A DNA stretch of 64,000 nt, taken from an uncultured Faecalibacterium sp. GTDB taxonomy: Bacteria > Bacillota > Clostridia > Oscillospirales > Ruminococcaceae. Both the position numbers and the translations under genes were made by a program. This document shows, one piece after another, positions 7,493 to 14,908 of this stretch. The number at the start of each line of letters is the position of its first letter. Position 1 is the stretch's first letter. The stretch covers positions 4,229-68,228 of the forward strand of contig UQDV01000011.1 of NCBI GenBank assembly GCA_900539945.1. Reading direction: 5' to 3'. Under the pieces are notes generated by a model, which saw only the letters and a list, made by a program, of their open reading frames with translations, had not been told where the DNA came from and ran no database searches.

Positions 7493-8689
7493 ATGAGATT
7501 CAATACCATTCCTGAAGCTCTGGAAGATTTGAGACAAGGCAAGATCATTTTGGTGACGGATGACCCGGAACGCGAAAACGAGGGCGATTTTATCTGTGCC
7601 GCTGAGTTTGCGACAACAGAAAATGTCAATTTCATGGCGACCCACGGCAAAGGTCTGATCTGTATGCCGATGTCGGAAGCCTTTGTACAGAAGCTGAAGT
7701 TTCCGCAGATGGTTCAGCATAACACGGACAACCATGAAACCGCCTTTACCGTGTCCATCGACCATATTTCAACCACGACCGGCATTTCGGCTGCGGAACG
7801 CTCTATTACTGCGCTGGCCTGTGTAGCAGAAGACGCAAAAGCAGAAGATTTCCGGCGACCGGGTCATATGTTCCCGCTTTTAGCAAGGAAAAATGGTGTT
7901 CTGGAACGGAACGGCCACACAGAAGCCACCGTAGACCTGTGCCGTCTGGCAGGGCTGAAAGAGTGCGGGCTTTGCTGCGAGATCATGAGGGACGATGGCA
8001 CTATGATGCGCACGAAGGAACTTGCACAGCTGGCAGAACGATTCCAAATCAAATTCATCACCATCCAAGCCTTGCAAGCGTACCGGAAGTGTCACGAAAA
8101 GCTGGTCGATCGGGTGGCTGCCGTAAATCTACCGACAAAATACGGCGACTTCCGCGCATACGGTTTTGTGAGCCGCCTGAACGGAGAGCATCACATCGCA
8201 TTGGTAAAAGGTGAAATCGGTGATGGCCGGGATGTCCTGTGTCGGGTGCATTCGGAATGTCTGACGGGTGATACGTTCGGTTCGCTGCGCTGCGATTGCG
8301 GACAGCAGTTGGCTGCGGCGATGACGCAAATTGAAAAGGAGGGGCGTGGCATCCTGCTCTATATGCGGCAGGAAGGGCGCGGCATCGGTCTCATAAATAA
8401 GCTGCGTGCCTACGAGTTGCAGGAACAGGGCATGGATACCCTGGAAGCCAACCTCGCCCTTGGTTTCCATGGGGATGAACGGGAGTATTATATGGGAGCA
8501 CAGATTTTGCGGGAGCTGGGAGCACACAGTTTGCGCCTGTTGACCAATAATCCGGATAAGGTATACCAACTTTCCGAGTTCGGTCTGGAGATTACAGAAC
8601 GTGTCCCAATTCAGATGACTGCGACCGCGCACGACCTGTTCTATCTGAAAACCAAGCAGGCAAGAATGGGACATATCCTGAGTTATTAA
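7493..8689 (+). CDS. ribBA: Bifunctional DHBP synthase / GTP cyclohydrolase II
   Basis: Supplies both precursors of the riboflavin ring system. Residues about 1-200 are 3,4-dihydroxy-2-butanone 4-phosphate synthase with [11 protein letters not shown] and [11 protein letters not shown]. Residues about 205-398 are GTP cyclohydrolase II with [15 protein letters not shown], containing the zinc-binding cysteines, and [11 protein letters not shown]. At 398 residues the fusion has normal length and both active sites look intact. GGAGAAACG is a good ribosome site. It is the third gene of the operon. Confidence 0.97.
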   Translation: MRFNTIPEALEDLRQGKIILVTDDPERENEGDFICAAEFATTENVNFMATHGKGLICMPMSEAFVQKLKFPQMVQHNTDNHETAFTVSIDHISTTTGISAAERSITALACVAEDAKAEDFRRPGHMFPLLARKNGVLERNGHTEATVDLCRLAGLKECGLCCEIMRDDGTMMRTKELAQLAERFQIKFITIQALQAYRKCHEKLVDRVAAVNLPTKYGDFRAYGFVSRLNGEHHIALVKGEIGDGRDVLCRVHSECLTGDTFGSLRCDCGQQLAAAMTQIEKEGRGILLYMRQEGRGIGLINKLRAYELQEQGMDTLEANLALGFHGDEREYYMGAQILRELGAHSLRLLTNNPDKVYQLSEFGLEITERVPIQMTATAHDLFYLKTKQARMGHILSY

Positions 8690-8708
8690 GGAAAAGAGGG
8701 ATTTTACA

Positions 8709-9179
8709 ATGAAATCATTTGAAGGAAAACTGATTGCACAAAACATCCGGGTCGGTATCGTTGCTGCACGATTCAACGAGTTCATCACCTCAAGGCTCCT
8801 TGGCGGGGCAATGGATGCACTCCTCCGGCACGATGTGAGCGAGGACGATGTTCATGTCGCATGGGTGCCGGGAGCGTTTGAAATTCCGCTGGTTGCTTCC
8901 AAAATGGCAAAAAGCGGAAAGTACGATGCTGTGATTTGCCTTGGCGCAGTGATTCGCGGCTCTACCAGCCATTACGACTACGTCTGCAACGAAGTCTCAA
9001 AAGGCATCGCAGCAGTTTCGCTGGAAAGCGGTATTCCTGTTTTATTTGGCGTTCTGACGACTGAAAATATCGAGCAGGCAATCGAGCGGGCAGGTACGAA
9101 AGCCGGAAACAAGGGCTATGACTGCGCGGTCAGCGCCATCGAAATGGTCAATCTGATCCGCGAAATGGATGCAGAGTAA
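8709..9179 (+). CDS. ribH: 6,7-dimethyl-8-ribityllumazine synthase
   Basis: Condenses the pyrimidine and DHBP precursors into lumazine, the substrate of riboflavin synthase, and usually forms a pentamer or 60-mer capsid. The 156 residues contain [33 protein letters not shown] (with the catalytic His) and [23 protein letters not shown], all family signatures. The gene is preceded by GAAAAGAGGG and follows ribBA by 19 bases. Confidence 0.97.
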   Translation: MKSFEGKLIAQNIRVGIVAARFNEFITSRLLGGAMDALLRHDVSEDDVHVAWVPGAFEIPLVASKMAKSGKYDAVICLGAVIRGSTSHYDYVCNEVSKGIAAVSLESGIPVLFGVLTTENIEQAIERAGTKAGNKGYDCAVSAIEMVNLIREMDAE

Positions 9180-9199
9180 CGGTGACACAGGAGCCTTCC

Positions 9200-9721
9200 A
9201 TGATTGTGATACGAGCGAACACCCCGGACCAGGTACTGGAGCAAACGATTCTGAGCCTTTTGCAACAGGCGCAGATCGATGCGGAGCAGATCACATTCTG
9301 CGCAAAGAAAAAACTGGAACTGCCGGGATTGGTGATTGACAACACCCGACATGAAATTTCAGCCAACGGCAGAAATATTTCGTTGACACGTCTTGAATCC
9401 GACCTGTTGTGGGTGCTGGCAGTCTGCGAAGGAACGACGCTCTCTAAAAAAGAGCTTTTTGATGCTGTATGGGGAAAGGATTGCGCCGATACCTTAAAAG
9501 TGGTTGGCAATACCGTTTCCAATCTCCGAAAGAAGCTGGCATTCTGCGGGCTGGACGGATGTCTTTGCACAGTTGGTGGAGGGTATGCTTTTCGTTACGT
9601 TCTGGCAGAGCAGGGAAAAGCCCATTCCAATACTGTCCCGACAATGGTATACTGTTGCCCAAAGGAGCTGAGAGAAAATGACCCGAATCTTGTTCATCTG
9701 TCTGGGGAATATCTGCCGTAG
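9200..9721 (+). CDS. Orphan winged-helix DNA-binding protein (OmpR/PhoB-type)
   Basis: A 173-residue protein without a receiver domain. Residues about 1-40 are of unknown type. From about 45 to 140 the sequence matches the PhoB-type winged helix: VIDNTRHEIS, LTRLESDLLWVLAVCEG, LSKKELFDAVWG, VVGNTVSNLRKKLA and the wing GGGYAFRYV. It follows ribH by 20 bases and overlaps the next gene by 44 bases, so it appears to belong to the riboflavin transcript. It may regulate this operon or a linked target, but nothing shows its ligand. I chose ATG 9200 because CAGGAG lies six bases upstream; GTG 9182 is a weaker alternative. Confidence 0.72.
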   Translation: MIVIRANTPDQVLEQTILSLLQQAQIDAEQITFCAKKKLELPGLVIDNTRHEISANGRNISLTRLESDLLWVLAVCEGTTLSKKELFDAVWGKDCADTLKVVGNTVSNLRKKLAFCGLDGCLCTVGGGYAFRYVLAEQGKAHSNTVPTMVYCCPKELRENDPNLVHLSGEYLP

Positions 9722-10130
9722 TCCCATGGCGGAATTTGTTATGAAAGACCTTGTGGAAAAAGCCGGTATTGCAGAAAAATTTGAAATCGCCTCCGCTGCG
9801 ACCAGTGCGGAAGAAGTGGGCAACCCGGTCTATCCACCCGCTCGGCAAAAATTGGAAGACCATGCCATTTCCTGTGTAGGCAAAACGGCGCGTCAGATGA
9901 CACGGCAGGATTATGATACCTATGATTATCTGGTTGCAATGGATCGAAGCAACCTGCGGGATATGGCTCGTTTTGTAGGAAACGACCCGTTGCACAAGGT
10001 CTCCCTCCTGATGTCGTATACCAGTACGCCGCACGATGTGGCCGACCCGTGGTTTACTGGAAATTTCGAGGACACATGGCGGGATGTACTGGCAGGTTGC
10101 ACGGCGTTGTTAGAGAGGCTGTGCCAATAA
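9678..10130 (+). CDS. Low-molecular-weight protein tyrosine phosphatase
   Basis: A 150-residue cytoplasmic phosphatase. The P-loop FICLGNICRSP carries nucleophile Cys8 and Arg14, and the general-acid Asp is in DVADPWFTG. It is full length for the family. It overlaps the preceding winged-helix gene by 44 bases and has AAAGGAG before the start. A role in reversing tyrosine phosphorylation is normal for the family, but its place at the end of a riboflavin operon might instead mean it acts on a small phosphorylated metabolite. Riboflavin synthesis needs a separate phosphatase step; that this enzyme performs it is speculation. Confidence 0.9.
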   Translation: MTRILFICLGNICRSPMAEFVMKDLVEKAGIAEKFEIASAATSAEEVGNPVYPPARQKLEDHAISCVGKTARQMTRQDYDTYDYLVAMDRSNLRDMARFVGNDPLHKVSLLMSYTSTPHDVADPWFTGNFEDTWRDVLAGCTALLERLCQ

Positions 10131-10135
10131 AAGAA

Positions 10136-10180
10136 ACAACTGGGTGTATCATCGTTCAGATGAAGCATCCAGCTGTTTTT
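10136..10180 (+). terminator. Terminator of the riboflavin operon
   Basis: CTGGGTG (10140-10146) pairs with CATCCAG (10166-10172), extended by ACA/TGT after one mismatch, and is followed by GTTTTTGATTT. Confidence 0.55.
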
Positions 10181-10252
10181 GATTTAATCTTCTGGCCTGC
10201 CGTGGTCGCAGCCGGGGGCGTATGGCTTTTTACATCAGAAGTTGTTGGAAAA

Positions 10253-12250
10253 TCAACCCTGGATGCGGGTCTGCATCAGATGGTCCGGGGTGTAGGCATC
10301 GGATAAGGTACCGTTCATGCTGGCGGCATAGTAATACAGGGCTGTCCAGGATTTCAGTTCATAGCTGGTGCCCTCCAGCACGCCCTTGCCGCGGCAATAA
10401 GGAGCCCAGAACCGGTAGTATTCCTCCGATTTGTTGTCGGAGGGAACATCCATGTAGGTGCCGGTGGCCTCATCGTAGGGGGCAAAGGGAAGCGCCTGCC
10501 CTGTGGCCATTTTGCTGGCCCAGGGCAGCAGACTCACCAAGTTCTGGGAGGATTCAAAGGTGAACGAGGTGGAGTAGGCTTTGTGGAAGTCCAGAGGCTG
10601 CCAGCTGTCGCTCTCCGGGAAATAGACTTCGATGCTGGAAACATCACAGGAGATCTGCCCGTCAGAAATGTGATAGCGGTAGCGCAGATTTCCGGTGTGG
10701 AGGGTGCCGGCGCCGCCGTAGGTCCGGCCCTGAGGGGTGACACCGGAGCACGCAGCATCAAAGACACAGATGGATGCCAGCTGTGCACCGGACAAGTCGC
10801 AGACCACCAGACTGGAGCCCGCGCTGTGGTCGATCGCCGATTCACCGGTGGATTGCTCGTTGAAGGCGTCCGCGACGGTAAAGTCACCCTGATACAGCGC
10901 AGTGCGGACGTAGCCGCCGAACACGAAAGATACCTGAGAGCCGGAGGCATAATTAAAGGAATCACAGATAAAGGCGGTGACAGGAGACTGGATGTAAGTG
11001 TATCCGATGGCCTTTCCGTCTTCGTACTGGATATAGTCGTAGCCGGTGGGGATGGTCATCACCACGCTGTCCGGCGTTACATCGTCCAGACCCAGCTTGG
11101 AGAAATAGCCGTCCGGTGCCGTCAGGTCTGCGTCGTAGCGGGCCAGAAGATCCTGCATACTCCGGTATGCCAGAGCTTCCGGTGACAGATCCCGGGGATC
11201 CTCGTAGTCGTATGCCTTCGTCAGCTCATAGCAGCAGGTCTCCTCGGGCACCCAGGTCCAGCCGGCAGATGTTTTTTGCAGGCTCAGCACGCCCAGGTTT
11301 TGAGCATAGCAGCCGGTGGAGGTCATGATCACGCCGTTTTCCACGATGGGTTGGTCATAGGCGAGATGGTCGTGAGCGTTCTGGATCACGTCCAGGAAGC
11401 CTTCCTGAGCCCGCGCGGTGGCCCGGTCCTCTTCCATGCCGCAGTGGCTGATGGCGATGACAAGATCGCAGCCCTTCTCCTCCTTGAGGAAACGGGCATA
11501 GACTCTGGCAACCTCGGCACAGTCCATCCGGGTCAGGTCCGAGTTCTTGCAGTAGCCGTAGGACTCCTCGCCTTCCAGGGCAAACAGACCCACCCTGTAG
11601 CCTGCTACCTGGCGGATGGCGTAGTTTTTGGCTCCGGTCTTGGCGTAGGCCCCGGCACCAAAAGCATTGGTGCTCAGGTCATCGGGGCGGATGTCGGCGC
11701 TGGTATAAGAGATCGGCTCGCCGTTGGCGTTGTATTTGATGAACATATTGGATACCAGCAACTGGGGCAGTTTGCGGTAGACCCCGTAGCGCAGCCGGTT
11801 TTTCCGGGCGTTGACCCAGGAGTTTTCGACGGCCTGATCGCCCACGTCGAATTCATGGTTGCCCAGGGTGCAGAAATCTACCTGCATTTCGGCCAGGGCC
11901 AGGATCTCCCAGCCCTTTTGATAGCCGTCCTGGTAAGGAGTTCCCTGGGAGTAGTCACCACCGTCCAAGGTCAGGGTTTTGCCAAAGGCTCGGTGGCGTA
12001 CCCCGGCCTGTGCGGCGGCCATTCGCGCCACGCCGCCGGTGATCCGGGTAGAGCCGTCCGTACTCATGATCTTAGAAGTACCCAGATTGGAGTGGATATC
12101 GTTGCTCAGCAGCAACACGATATCGCCTTTGTAGGGAGTGCGGTCCTGCGTGTCAGGCCAGGCACAGCCCATGAGAGCGGGAGCCATAGCAGTTCCGGCA
12201 GTGGTGGCGGCTGCCAGCTTCAGGAAACTTTTCCGCGAAATCTTTTTCAT
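10253..12250 (-). CDS. Lipoprotein 5'-nucleotidase / 2',3'-cyclic phosphodiesterase family
   Basis: A 665-residue exported metallophosphoesterase probably releasing nucleosides and phosphate outside the cell. The N-terminus KKISRKSFLKLAAATTAG has a Tat-like SRKSFLK and a lipobox ending ALMGC (about residue 28), so it is likely a membrane-anchored lipoprotein. The metallophosphatase domain has LLLSNDIHSN, LDGGDYSQG, TLGNHEFDVG and ISHCG; the C-terminal nucleotide-binding domain follows from about residue 400 to the end. Start 12250 has AAGGAG. A longer open frame upstream to 12415 has no signal sequence or ribosome site. The gene has its own promoter and a terminator-like hairpin in the leader. 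Confidence 0.88.
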   Translation of the reverse strand: MKKISRKSFLKLAAATTAGTAMAPALMGCAWPDTQDRTPYKGDIVLLLSNDIHSNLGTSKIMSTDGSTRITGGVARMAAAQAGVRHRAFGKTLTLDGGDYSQGTPYQDGYQKGWEILALAEMQVDFCTLGNHEFDVGDQAVENSWVNARKNRLRYGVYRKLPQLLVSNMFIKYNANGEPISYTSADIRPDDLSTNAFGAGAYAKTGAKNYAIRQVAGYRVGLFALEGEESYGYCKNSDLTRMDCAEVARVYARFLKEEKGCDLVIAISHCGMEEDRATARAQEGFLDVIQNAHDHLAYDQPIVENGVIMTSTGCYAQNLGVLSLQKTSAGWTWVPEETCCYELTKAYDYEDPRDLSPEALAYRSMQDLLARYDADLTAPDGYFSKLGLDDVTPDSVVMTIPTGYDYIQYEDGKAIGYTYIQSPVTAFICDSFNYASGSQVSFVFGGYVRTALYQGDFTVADAFNEQSTGESAIDHSAGSSLVVCDLSGAQLASICVFDAACSGVTPQGRTYGGAGTLHTGNLRYRYHISDGQISCDVSSIEVYFPESDSWQPLDFHKAYSTSFTFESSQNLVSLLPWASKMATGQALPFAPYDEATGTYMDVPSDNKSEEYYRFWAPYCRGKGVLEGTSYELKSWTALYYYAASMNGTLSDAYTPDHLMQTRIQG

Positions 12251-12392
12251 GATTCTGTTCTCCTTTTGACAGTCTCTTGGTATCGTGTCATTCTTGTGAT
12301 GATGGACGGGAATGGCCATTCTCCCATCGGGTCTTTGGGACTGCTGTACTTCCGGTGCACACGGAAAAATGCAGAGAAGATTCCAACCTTGC

Positions 12393-12438
12393 AAAAAGAA
12401 AAAGACGCACCACAAGCCGAAAGGGGCTGTTGTGCGTC
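12393..12438 (-). terminator. Terminator-like hairpin in the nucleotidase leader (possible attenuator)
   Basis: On the minus strand GACGCACAACAGCC folds with GGCTTGTGGTGCGTC (one bulge) and is followed by TTTTTCTTTTT. It lies about 40 bases after the predicted start of transcription and about 145 bases before the nucleotidase ATG, so it is either an attenuator or the end of a short RNA. Confidence 0.65.
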
Positions 12439-12483
12439 TCTCATTCTCTCACGCAGAACCTATATGGAATCCTTGTATCTCAT

Positions 12484-12512
12484 ACTATAGCAAGACTTTC
12501 CGCAAAAGTCAA
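12484..12512 (-). promoter_or_regulatory. Promoter of the nucleotidase gene
   Basis: On the minus strand TTGACT, 17 bases, TATAGT. Confidence 0.75.
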
Positions 12513-12691
12513 CACATTGTCTTGTTTTTTGATTGAATGTTGAAAATATTTTTGCTTTTGCAATATGGGCAAGGCCGGACCCTGTGAGCGTGAAAAACCT
12601 TCAGCTGTTTCCCAATGGACACGAATCGACAAAAATGAAGGAAAAATCACCAGCACGGCTGGTCGATGTTTATTGTGTGCAAGGGCAATTG

Positions 12692-12720
12692 TTGCCAATT
12701 TTCACAGATTGCGCTATACT
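12692..12720 (+). promoter_or_regulatory. Promoter of the LytTR/GHKL operon
   Basis: TTGCCA at 12692-12697, 17 bases, TATACT at 12715-12720; AAGGGGAG precedes the start at 12755. Confidence 0.65.
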
Positions 12721-12754
12721 GATTCCGAAAAGTTTTTGTGAAGGGGAGAACCGG

Positions 12755-13468
12755 ATGCTGCGCTGTGCGATCGTGGAGGACAGCCCCAGAGAGCTGGAAC
12801 ATCTGAAAGAATGCCTTGCCCGCTACTCGGCAGAGCGGGATATCCCGCTGGAGACCACGGCCTTCGGGGATGCGGCGTCGTTTCTGGAACATTACCGTGC
12901 CGACTATGACATCGTGTTCATGGACATTGAGCTGCCGGGCATCAACGGCATGGAGGCGGCCCACCGCCTGCGGGAGATCGACTGGCAGGTCATCCTGATC
13001 TTTGTGACCAACATGGCCCAGTTTGCGGTCAAGGGCTATGAGGTGGATGCGCTGGACTACATCATCAAGCCTGCCCAGTATGGGCCGCTGAGCATCAAGC
13101 TGGACCGTGCGGCCCAGCGCTGGCGCGCCGCCGCCGAGAGCGTGATGGTGGCCCTGCCCACCGGCACCCAGCGGCTGCTGCTGTGGGAGATCTATTACAT
13201 CGAGGTGCAGGGCCACAAGCTGACCTATCACACCGAAAAAGGCCAGCTGCCGGGCACCGGAACCCTGCAGGACGCCGAACAGCGGCTGCACGGCAAGGGC
13301 TTCCTGCGCTGCAACAAGTGCTATCTGGTCAACCAGAAGCACATCCAGACCGTCACCGGCAGCGACGTGGTGCTTTCCAACGGGGAGAAGCTGCAGATCA
13401 GCCGTCTGCGCAAAAAGGAATTCATGGAGGAGCTGGCCCGCAGCATGGGCAATGAATTTGTGCTATGA
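12755..13468 (+). CDS. LytTR-family response regulator
   Basis: A 237-residue AgrA/LytR-type regulator. The receiver (about 1-125) has the acidic pair in AIVEDS, phospho-acceptor Asp57 in VFMDIELPG and the Lys of IIKPAQ. The LytTR DNA-binding domain (about 138-235) contains LLLWEIYYIEVQGHKLTYHT and GFLRCNKCYLVNQKHIQ. The start has AAGGGGAG and a promoter about 35 bases upstream. The ATGA overlap with the sensor gene shows coupling. Two perfect LytTR boxes lie just after the sensor gene (14742-14771), upstream of the glycosidase locus, which suggests that locus is its target. Confidence 0.93.
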   Translation: MLRCAIVEDSPRELEHLKECLARYSAERDIPLETTAFGDAASFLEHYRADYDIVFMDIELPGINGMEAAHRLREIDWQVILIFVTNMAQFAVKGYEVDALDYIIKPAQYGPLSIKLDRAAQRWRAAAESVMVALPTGTQRLLLWEIYYIEVQGHKLTYHTEKGQLPGTGTLQDAEQRLHGKGFLRCNKCYLVNQKHIQTVTGSDVVLSNGEKLQISRLRKKEFMEELARSMGNEFVL

Positions 13469-14742
13469 GTACGGTCATCGATCTGTTTGAACGCCACGGC
13501 TATGTGCTGGAACTGCTGGCGTGCGTGGCGGCCACCACCTGGAAGCTGGAGCGGCAGGAGCGCTTTGCGGCGCGGCTGACCGGCATCCTGCTGGCGGAGG
13601 CCTGCTTTACCATCGTGTGGGAGCAGGTGCCCCACAACCTCTACACCGAGTCGCTGCGCACCATTCTGCTGTGGAGCATCGCGGCGGTGGGCATCCGGCT
13701 GTGCTTCCGCATCGCGGCAGCGTGGGCGGTGTTCTATGCTACGGCGGCGGGCACCATGCAGCACATCATCTACCGGGGGGCCAAGCTGCTGCAGAATGCG
13801 GTGTATCACATGGACCGGCAGTACTGGGCCTGGAGCCGGTGGGTCTATCTGGGCCTTTTCGTGCTGCTGTTCGCGGTGTGCTGCCTGACCTTGACCCGGC
13901 GGCTGCACAGCCGCAATCTGGGCACACTGCCCGGGCGCACGATGACTTTTATCATGGTGGGCTACCAGCTGAGCATGAACATCTTCGTCAACCTGTTCAA
14001 CGCCTTTAGTGTGGACGGTGCCCCGCGCATCTTTACTACCTACAGCGTCTACGACGAGGTGACCACCATCCTGCTGTTCTTCCTGCTGTGTGAGATCCTG
14101 CAGCACAGCGACGCCGAGTGGGACAACATGGTGCTGCAGCAGATGATGCGCCAGCAACGCCAGCAGATGGAGCTGTCCAAGGAGACGGTGGAGCTCATCA
14201 ACATCAAGTGCCATGACATCCGCAAGCAGCTGTACACGCTGGGCAGCCGGGTGCCGACCGAGGAGCTGGACGAGCTGAAAAAGGCGGTGGATATCTACGA
14301 CTCCACGGTCAAGACCGGCAACGAGACGTTGGACGTGCTGCTGGCGGAGCGCTCCATCGTGTGCAAGGGCCGCGGCATCCAGCTGGATTACATTGCCGAC
14401 GGTGCAAAGCTGGACTTCCTGAAGCCCGGCGAGGTGTACTCGCTGTTCGGCAACGCGCTGGACAACGCCATCGAGGCGGTGACCCCGCTGGAGCCGGACC
14501 GCCGCTACATCGGCCTGCAGGTGCGGGCCGAGCGGGGCATGCTGCTCATCCGCATGGAGAACTGCGCCGCCGAGCCGCTGCACTTTGTGGACGGCCTGCC
14601 CCAGACCACCAAGGGGGACGCCCGGTGGCACGGTTTTGGCGTTAAGAGCATCCGCCGCATCGTGCAGCAGCACGGCGGCACCCTGACGATGCAGGCACAG
14701 GACGGCATGTTCCGTCTGGTGGCGCTCCTGCCGCTCAAATGA
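13465..14742 (+). CDS. GHKL-type sensor histidine kinase (AgrC-like)
   Basis: A 425-residue membrane sensor paired with the LytTR regulator. About six hydrophobic segments lie in residues 15-210, a polytopic input domain as in AgrC. The phospho-acceptor region is ELINIKCHDIRKQL with His250. The GHKL ATPase domain (about 315-420) has FGNALDNAIEAV as N-box and a HGFGVKSIRRIV glycine-rich box. The gene overlaps the regulator by four bases (ATGA). No processing protease or AgrD-like peptide gene is visible beside it, so the stimulus may be a sugar, a foreign peptide or a membrane signal. The first LytTR box overlaps its stop codon. Confidence 0.92.
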   Translation: MSTVIDLFERHGYVLELLACVAATTWKLERQERFAARLTGILLAEACFTIVWEQVPHNLYTESLRTILLWSIAAVGIRLCFRIAAAWAVFYATAAGTMQHIIYRGAKLLQNAVYHMDRQYWAWSRWVYLGLFVLLFAVCCLTLTRRLHSRNLGTLPGRTMTFIMVGYQLSMNIFVNLFNAFSVDGAPRIFTTYSVYDEVTTILLFFLLCEILQHSDAEWDNMVLQQMMRQQRQQMELSKETVELINIKCHDIRKQLYTLGSRVPTEELDELKKAVDIYDSTVKTGNETLDVLLAERSIVCKGRGIQLDYIADGAKLDFLKPGEVYSLFGNALDNAIEAVTPLEPDRRYIGLQVRAERGMLLIRMENCAAEPLHFVDGLPQTTKGDARWHGFGVKSIRRIVQQHGGTLTMQAQDGMFRLVALLPLK

Positions 14743-14771
14743 CAGTTCAGGGCCCCAAAATGACAGTTTGG
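14742..14771 (+). promoter_or_regulatory. Tandem LytTR binding boxes
   Basis: ACAGTTCAG (14742-14750) and ACAGTTTGG (14763-14771) both match the LytTR consensus [TA][AC][CA]GTTN[AG][TG] at every position. The spacer is 12 bp, the characteristic 21-bp period. The second box ends 10 bp before the -35 of the GH3 promoter, a typical activator position. Confidence 0.8.
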
Positions 14772-14781
14772 GAAAAATCTG

Positions 14782-14809
14782 TTGTAAATATTCACAAAAC
14801 CTCTATACT
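14782..14809 (+). promoter_or_regulatory. Promoter of the glycosidase locus
   Basis: TTGTAA at 14782-14787, a 16-base spacer and TATACT at 14804-14809. The slightly short spacer and weak -35 fit a promoter that depends on an activator bound at the adjacent LytTR boxes. Confidence 0.65.
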
Positions 14810-14908
14810 ATCGGCAGAGCTTTGAATCACTCTGCCGGTTTCTTTTTGCGCGGCGTTTGCTTCCGCACCGCACAGGGGGAGAGCGGACAACTTTCAAAGG
14901 AGGACAAA

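Noticed and set aside
12247..12444. A small minus-strand frame (MRDAQQPLSA...) in the nucleotidase leader as a leader peptide
   Set aside because: Weak ribosome site, no codon bias toward a regulatory amino acid, and it runs through the terminator stem.
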